Of a stretch of 64,000 nt of DNA, positions 58,136-64,000 are shown one piece after another; position 1 is the first letter of the stretch, and each line of letters opens with the position of its first letter. A program made the position numbers and the translations under genes. Below the pieces are notes generated by a model that saw only the letters and a list, made by a program, of their open reading frames with translations, made no database searches and had not been told where the DNA came from. This DNA comes from Gnetum montanum. Lineage: Eukaryota > Streptophyta > Gnetopsida > Gnetales > Gnetaceae. The DNA lies in assembly GCA_015680685.1 (NCBI GenBank), contig MNCI01029221.1, forward strand, positions 12,566 to 76,565, in the 5' to 3' direction.

Positions 58136-58870
58136 TTATTTCTTGAGGCCAAAGGGCATCATTCTATAACAAAAGGTTCCCCAGGGTGTCATAAAGGTAG
58201 TCCGGAGTTGATGCTCTAGGTTAATGCGTATCTGGTTGTATCCCGAGAAGCCATCCATAAAAGATAACAGGGCATGCCCAGCGGTCGAATCAACAAGTTG
58301 ATCGATGTTGGGTAGGGGAAAATCATCTTTTATGGTTGCGATGTTGAGGTCCCAGAAGTCAATGCACAAGTGAATGCTTCCGTTCTTCTTCAGGACAATG
58401 ATCATGTTGAATACCCAATCGGCATAATCGACGGCCCGAATGAAACCAGCCTGATAAAGTTTGGTGATCTCATTACGAACTGTCAATGCTACCTTGGATT
58501 TAACCTTTGTGCCTTTTGCTTTACTAGCCTCAATTTTGGATCAAGGATGATATTGTGCTAAACAATTCGAGGATCCAGTCTGGGCATGTCTGTGTATGAC
58601 CATGCAAATGCTTTTATGTTGTCCCTAAGCACTTCCTCTATGTCTTTGGCCAGTTGAGGTTGCAGTCATGTACTTAGTTTTAATATTTTAGTTTCTCCAT
58701 TGGACATGGTGATGGGGGTTTCGGTCAACGGGTCTTCAGTGATGTTTTCAGCTTCTATGTCAAGGGGCTTTGTCATACCTTTATAGTTATCTAGCGTTTG
58801 CTGTGTTGAGGCTATGACTGCGTCGTCCATTGATAAACTTAAGTGGATGAGATTTATGTCGATGTCCCTT
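58136..58870 (-). pseudogene. Tat-type reverse transcriptase, palm C-terminal half deleted
   Basis: The open part 58136-58486 covers NEITKLYQAGFIR, VLKKNGSIHLCIDFWDLN, FPLPNIDQLVD and FMDGFSGYNQIRI up to MMPFGLKK. Decayed upstream codons (DIEEVLRDNIKAFAWSY near 58590-58650) continue to about 58870. After FGLKK the frame jumps to the end of RNase H (VYYLSHALVAHEKKY), so the YxDD box is missing. Gag and protease are not found to the right. Confidence 0.8.
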
Positions 58871-59300
58871 GTAATTTTGCCATATGGTCCATCAATGATT
58901 AACAGTGCAGCTAAATGCTAGCAGTTCATCAGGCTTGCTCTTGCTAATAAATAGAGAGAAGAATGAGGTGATGAGTATTGTTCGATGTTCTCAAGCAACT
59001 TAAATTATGTGCACGTGCATAGTGGTGGTTTATCGTCACACCGGGACTCATGGTAGTTTAAGGCCATGCCGGGCCGTAGGGGGTTTGTATATGGCATTTT
59101 AAGGCCTTACTGGGCCATCATGGTAGTTTAAGGCCATACTAGGCCATCATGGCAGTTTAAGGCCATACCAGGCCATCATGGCAGTTTAAGGCCATACCGG
59201 GCCGTGTAATGTTTGCGCTAGAATGTTTGGTGTGAACACGTGAAGTTGGGTTTACAGGGGATTGGGATGTAGTAATTTTTATTTTATTTTAGATACGTAT
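58871..59300. repeat. Tandem repeat: ~33-bp unit with agtttaaggccatac(c/t)gggcc
   Basis: At least five units between 59030 and 59215 (catggcagtttaaggccat...). The unit resembles in form the tagtttatagtcttagcgg repeat at 55690-55990. To its right the DNA is T-rich (59270-59330). Confidence 0.7.
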
Positions 59301-59385
59301 ATATTTTTTATTATATATTTTTTTTATTTTTTGAGCAAATTTTGATTAAAATAAGTGGAAAAAGGTAAAAAGGAGGCAAATCGGA

Positions 59386-59442
59386 AGGCGGCAGTGGCAG
59401 CGGCGGCGGCAGCGGCGGAGCGCTATATAAAGGGGGGGGGGT
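59386..59442 (+). promoter_or_regulatory. Core promoter with GGC repeat, TATA box and G run
   Basis: A GGC/AGC trinucleotide tract (59386-59418), TATATAA at 59424-59430 and a run of ten G at 59433-59442. It lies upstream of the multi-exon gene on the plus strand. Transcription would be expected to start about 25-30 bp downstream. Confidence 0.6.
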
Positions 59443-59454
59443 CATTTGTCACAT

Positions 59455-60480
59455 TGTTGAATTTGCAGCGAGCGTAAATACAGAGCGTAAATCCTGAGCG
59501 TAGATGACCCAGCGTAAGCGTAAACCCTGGCGTAAGTGTAAATGCAAGCGTGAGCGTAAGCGTAAAACCTCAAACCCTAAGCGTAGACACAAATGACCAA
59601 ACCTTAGCGTAAACGCAGAGCGTAGAGAAAATTCAATCCTTAGCGTAGACCTATCGATCCCAGCGTAGAGGATGCCGAGATGGGCAAAGGCAAGGAAGTG
59701 GAAGGCCAGGGGAGGAAGGAGCCTGATTTAACATTCGCGGAGGAGAGCAAGGCCATGCTGTAGTGTCTGCCCAGGCCGAAGATTCCATCATGGCCTGGAT
59801 CGTCACACAGGTAGGCTCTGATCCTGCCTCTTAGTTATTTTTATCTGTACAAGTTTCTTAGCGTAGATAATCAGCGTAGAGGGTTTTGGCGTATATGCCC
59901 GACATAGACAGTTAGCGTAAACAATTTTCTTGGCGTATACGCCCAGCGTAGATAGTCAACGTAGAGCGTATACTGCACGTAGCCTAAGTTTTTCGTAGCG
60001 TAATCGATTTTTATGAATGCAAAGCATAAACAAATTTTGCTGGCTTGGAGCGTAGAAGATTTTATCAGCGTACACGTTGACTGTGCATAGGTCTTTTGCA
60101 GTGTCTAGCATAGACTGTTTACGTATACGCTGATGGTTTTTACGGCGTATACGGTGAGGGTGAACAGTTAACTGTTTTCAAATGGGGTTTAGCGTAGGCC
60201 CATTTTCATGGTGTATGGTGTGAACTGTTTTTGGCATAAGCTTATTTGCACAGTGTTCAGCGTAAACCGTTTGCATGGCGTATACGCTGGCTATTTGCAT
60301 GGCGTATACGCTGAGAATTTTCACAGCATATACGCTGCGCGTGAACAGTTTGTTCTTTTTCAGACGGTGTATAGCGTAGAACTGTTTTCACAGCGTAAAC
60401 GATTTTGACAACGTATACGCTGAGGATAAGAAGTTTTGACAGTGTATACGCCAAGCGTGAACAGTCTGTAATTTTTATAA
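59455..60480 (+). repeat. gcgtaaa / GCGTATACGC motif block in leader and intron 1
   Basis: Dozens of agcgtaaa, agcgtaga and (g)gcgtatacgct variants cover the leader (59465-59670) and intron 1 (59811-60530), but not the exons. At least three exact GCGTATACGC palindromes. Same words and same strand orientation as the block at 53520-54530. Confidence 0.75.
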
Positions 60481-63400
60481 GCGCTGGCCTACAACGTGAA
60501 ATTTTGTTCTTCATCTTATTTCATGTATAGCTGATTCAACGTGACATTTTGGCTACTTGCAAGGACATTGAACCTTTTCTCCTGGTAGTTGAGTTAGTTG
60601 GGGTACTGATGTGGTTTGGCCCCATTGAGGCTGATGAACCTACCCCTGATTTGACTGTTGAGAATAATGGGGTATGGTTCAGGGAGGGGGCCGGTGAATT
60701 GCTGGCCTTCATGTTGGATAGATTCAAGGTGGTGATTTGGTCCCACTTGAGTGAAATAGAGGCATGGAGTGTGCTAGAAGCGATGTTTCCTGGGTCTTCG
60801 GAGGGTGTTATGATTTTTATGGTGGATATTGATGAGGGGCCACTTGTGATCGAGGATGGTCCTTTTGGCGGGCCTAGATCTACTCGCCCGTTAGCACGCG
60901 TATGGGATCTACTGCCGCGAGGGCCTGACTACCTCAACAACACCTTATTCCTAGCTGCTCGCGCTCATACATTATTTCAAAATCCTTCCGGCACGGTGTA
61001 TCGGATAGAGAGGTAATTTTGTTTAGTTTGTCGTTTTCGGTTTTATGGTTCGGCGTTTGCTTCTGTTTTGACGATTGTTCTTTTGCAGGCCCCAAGTTAA
61101 CCAAGATGGAATATGTATTGATGATGATGGACTTGCGTTGGCTTGTACTGCTTTAGAAACATTCATGGCAGGTCCCACCCTTTGTGGAGTTGTGTTAGCT
61201 CAAACCAAGGGTGATATGGTCCATTTTCACAAAAGACTTTCTAGAGCGTTTGCCCAATGCACAGCTCGTGGATGGTTACATGGAGATTGGTCGTCTAAGG
61301 GACCAAAGTTTCCTCACGACTCTGACTTGGGTAGCACCTCTACGTCCACTACTGAAGGTAAGTGACCATATTTTCTAAATGCCTCAGTTTGTTTGTTCGA
61401 CTGCTGGGGGTTATACTGATGTGATCGTTTTGAATCGTATCTACAGTTGATGTCCCTCTTGGCGGAGACCCTATCACAACCGGACGAACTGAGAGTACTC
61501 TTTCTATGAAGTTCGGGGAAATCAGTAAGGCTTAGAAATGGTTGTGTAATCATGCCCCACCGTCCATCGTCCGTTGTTTAGATAATGCCAGCCTTATGGA
61601 GCTCTTTACGACTCCTAGCCCTGATGTGTCTGTAGCGGAAATGATCGAAATTATTGATTCGTTCAACAAATCCATCTCCTATTATTGCACTCAGATTAAG
61701 GGTATTAAGATAGTTTTCCATTTGTCACCCGAATTCTTTTCAAACTTGTTTGATGTACCAGCGTCTGGTATGAATGTAGTTTTGGACAGGGCTCATAAAG
61801 AGCTTCATACGGTACGTGAGTTAGAGGACTGGTTCGACGTTGCTAAGGGTGCCAAGGGATTCCCTATGCAAGGGAAGACGAAGGTTGAAGAGGTTAACGA
61901 ATTATATCCCCTGTTTCAGGCATGAGTATTTCCGAAGTCTCTGTCCCAGGTGAAGAGTCTCGGGGTAGAGGCTGTGCGGATCATGCGAACCATCCTAGAA
62001 ACCGGCATGCGTTACAATTGGGCCCAATTTTTGTTGTTGGGCCTGCACAAAGAGATAGTTCGATTGTGCTCAAATGTCGAGGTGCAATCTCACTTTACTT
62101 TCACATTCTTTGACGGTTATCTTCGCTGCTTAGCCGAGTTTCTGGTAGTTCGCGCAGACAATAAGTATGTTCTACGGGATCGAGGTTAATTATCCTGCCC
62201 ATGGATCAACCACTTGTTTGAGATAGATGGATCCCAGGATGCACCTAAGGGGATTGAAAAATCCCTCTCCATCACGACAGGAGGGTCGTCTGGTACCTCC
62301 ATCCACACACGTGACAGTGTGGGGATGGAACCAGACGATGTACCCTTTACTACCAGAAGAGCGGAGCGTGTTATCACAGAAATCGTCGGGAAGGCTAAAT
62401 CAAGGCTTTCGAAGCATGATCACTCAACAGAGGCAGCCTCTGATGTCGAAGAACCCAGAGTGAAATGGATCCGATTCAAGATACCTGGTAAGTAGACTCA
62501 ACATGTTAATTATGTCATCTTTCTAGTCTTGTTGATAATTTTTATTTTGACTGCTTATATGCCACTAACGCCTTCGGATTTTTCTCGAGAAGTAAGAAGA
62601 CAGGATCTGGAAACTATTGCCGAGGAGGAAGAGACTACAATGGAAATTTTCATTGAGGCAGAGGAGACCGATAAGGATCAGGCGGCAGGGACGGAGGAGC
62701 TGGCGGAGGGGACTACCGAAATTGAACTACTTGATGATCAAGGTGAAACAGAGGAAATGTTCAGTAGCTTTCTTAAGGGCGACTTAGACTTTGGCGACCC
62801 TCTTGACCCAGAAGGGATCAGAGGAAATGGTATGTTTCCTTTTACTTTGCTGCTTCGCTTAGTGAATTACTGTTTTTGGGTTGTTTCATTCTAAATATTT
62901 TTTATCTGACCCAGACGAAGGTAGAACAATCTTTAGGATGCGACTGGAGGTGCCCATGAAGGTGGTTCCCCCCGAAATGCCACCTGAGGTTAGCCCACCT
63001 CGTGCTCGTAGGCCATTTTCTTGGACTGAAATGCCAAGTAAAATGGATTTTGTGACATAGTTGATGAGGTGGTGGAGCATGTTCAAGAAACTGACCCCGA
63101 GATAGGTACGGGTGTTTTGAATCTTTTGTGATATTCTTGAATTTTAAATCCCGTTTTGGTTACCTAACGCCTGTTCTTTTGTGTGTGTAGGGGCCAAACT
63201 GAGGTGGGACCCCTCCGAGACTGTTAGTATCGACAATTTGCCCTCACTTCCCCCAGAAGTGGAACAAGTGCCAAGACCGGTCTACGACGAGGTGGCGGAA
63301 ATCCTTGTGCATAACGCCAAATCGCTGTGGACTTGTAGGTGATCCATCGAAAGACTATGGTTGCAGATCCAGACAAAGGAAAAGGAGGTCTCTGAGTTAA

Positions 63401-63996
63401 CAGCTGAACGCGAAAATCTAAAAGCTCATTACGAATTCGCTTCAGCCCGATTAACAGGCGATAGTTCCTGGCGAATGTCCGAGATCACATATGACAGGTA
63501 TTGGAACTTGTTAAATCGCCATGCATTGTTAACTCGGAGGCTAGCGGAACGTAAAGCCCAGATAGACTTACTGAATCTCAAGTGCCAAGATTGGAAGGGT
63601 TTCGCCTCCAAGGTGCACAAATGGGACCAGGATGAGAAAAATCATAAGCACCACTATAAGAAATCTTTGAAAGAGATTTCCATAGAAAAGAGGCAACTTG
63701 AGATGTTCGTGGAGGGTTTGGGCTTATGTTCCGCGTTCGATGCCTTTGCGGAGAATACCATAGTCGAGATGGAATCTCCTAAGAGGGTTATTACGACCGC
63801 TTCTGGGGAGGTCACCGTGGGTGAATTTCCTCTGAAGCATCCCATATGGTCTGCGGTCGATAAGGGCAAGGTGTTAGTAGATGTCGATTTGGGTCTCGAG
63901 GGGACAGATTGGGCTAGCGTCTCAGAAGAAGAGATTCTTCGTCGGCTGGAGTTCGGGTTAGGGGGGTTCCCTTTGGTATTCATTAAAATTTGTTAG
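59790..63996 (+). pseudogene. Multi-exon gene: degenerate FCP1/HAD-like domain, helical domain, acidic linker, coiled coil
   Basis: Phase-consistent GT-AG exons: 59790-59810, 60531-61012, 61089-61357, 61447-62487, ~62592-62829, 62915-63105, 63191-63996 or beyond. Exons 2-3 resemble the FCP1/NIF HAD phosphatase fold: WFREGAGELLAFMLDRFKVV then IWS, LARVWDLLPRG, and FQNPSGTVYRIER|PQ. The nucleophile motif DxDG reads ELVG (about residues 28-31) and the late acidic loop reads AARA, so catalysis is unlikely. Exon 4 encodes a helical domain of unknown family (FHLSPEFFSNLFDVP, RYNWAQFLLLGLHKEI). Exon 5 is acidic. Exon 7 is a coiled coil (TKEKEVSELTAERENLK). In-frame stops: TAG 61533, TGA 61923, TAA 62187, TGA 63340, plus a shift near 63045. 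The start is uncertain: ATG 59680 is out of frame with exon 2, ATG 59790 is in frame. It could be a decayed host gene or a gene carried by a transposon. Confidence 0.6.
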
Positions 63997-64000
63997 TTGA

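Noticed and set aside
59680-59763. ATG at 59680 as the start of the FCP-like gene
   Set aside because: It runs into TAG at 59761 and is out of phase with exon 2. ATG 59790 joins in frame, though it gives a very short first exon.
1-64000. tRNA or rRNA genes
   Set aside because: I looked for cloverleaf and conserved rRNA words and found none convincing; the tRNA-like words are retroelement primer sites.

Overview
The window looks like repeat-dominated nuclear DNA from a large-genome seed plant. It is AT-rich, has few genes and spliceosomal GT-AG introns, and carries nested, decayed LTR retrotransposons of plant types: Ty3/gypsy with a tRNA-Asp-type primer site, a Tat-type gypsy with a second RNase H, and Ty1/copia scraps. 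A gymnosperm is plausible, but the sequence alone does not prove it. It is a draft scaffold: two N runs (12628-12806, 30738-31635) and single-N joins (13536, 30028, 30478, 48962, 49322). At least three contigs next to these joins appear to be placed in reverse orientation.

Layout. 1-2125: unrecognised DNA with a minus-strand TATA box and a 110-bp tandem duplication. 2126-18917: a Ty1/copia remnant split by a minus-strand gypsy-type element (2926-17758, TSD gaata/aaata). That element is itself split by a plus-strand Athila-like gypsy element (8443-14653, TSD gacag). 18923-24619: a composite element, minus-strand on the left and plus-strand on the right. 24625-26928: copy A of a segment found three times here. 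26929-32857: another plus-strand gypsy element with a truncated 5' LTR. 33476-34784 and 43167-46811: copy B of the same copia-plus-flank segment, split by the best preserved gypsy element (34790-43166, TSD ctcta). 46812-48363: the one recognisable host enzyme gene, a two-exon 2-oxoglutarate/Fe(II) dioxygenase on the minus strand, disrupted by two short tandem duplications. 50380-53348: copy C of the segment, ending in a fragment of the same dioxygenase gene. 53349-59000: a minus-strand Tat-type pol region with tandem-repeat-rich flanks. 59424-63996 and beyond: a plus-strand, multi-exon, broken gene. It has an FCP1/HAD-phosphatase-like domain without the expected catalytic aspartates, an unknown helical domain, an acidic linker and a coiled coil.

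How the parts relate. The dioxygenase and its 3' flank were duplicated (copies A, B, C), and retroelements then landed in and around the copies. Copy A has lost its dioxygenase, copy B is full length but out of frame, and copy C keeps only the C-terminal codons. None of the gypsy elements has an intact pol; most lack the reverse transcriptase palm segment. The most unusual items are the FCP-like gene, the gag-plus-large-ORF element without recognisable pol (2926-17758) that seems to carry its own LTR-like internal promoter, and arrays of palindromic motifs (GATATC, GCGTATACGC) near the promoters of these repeats.
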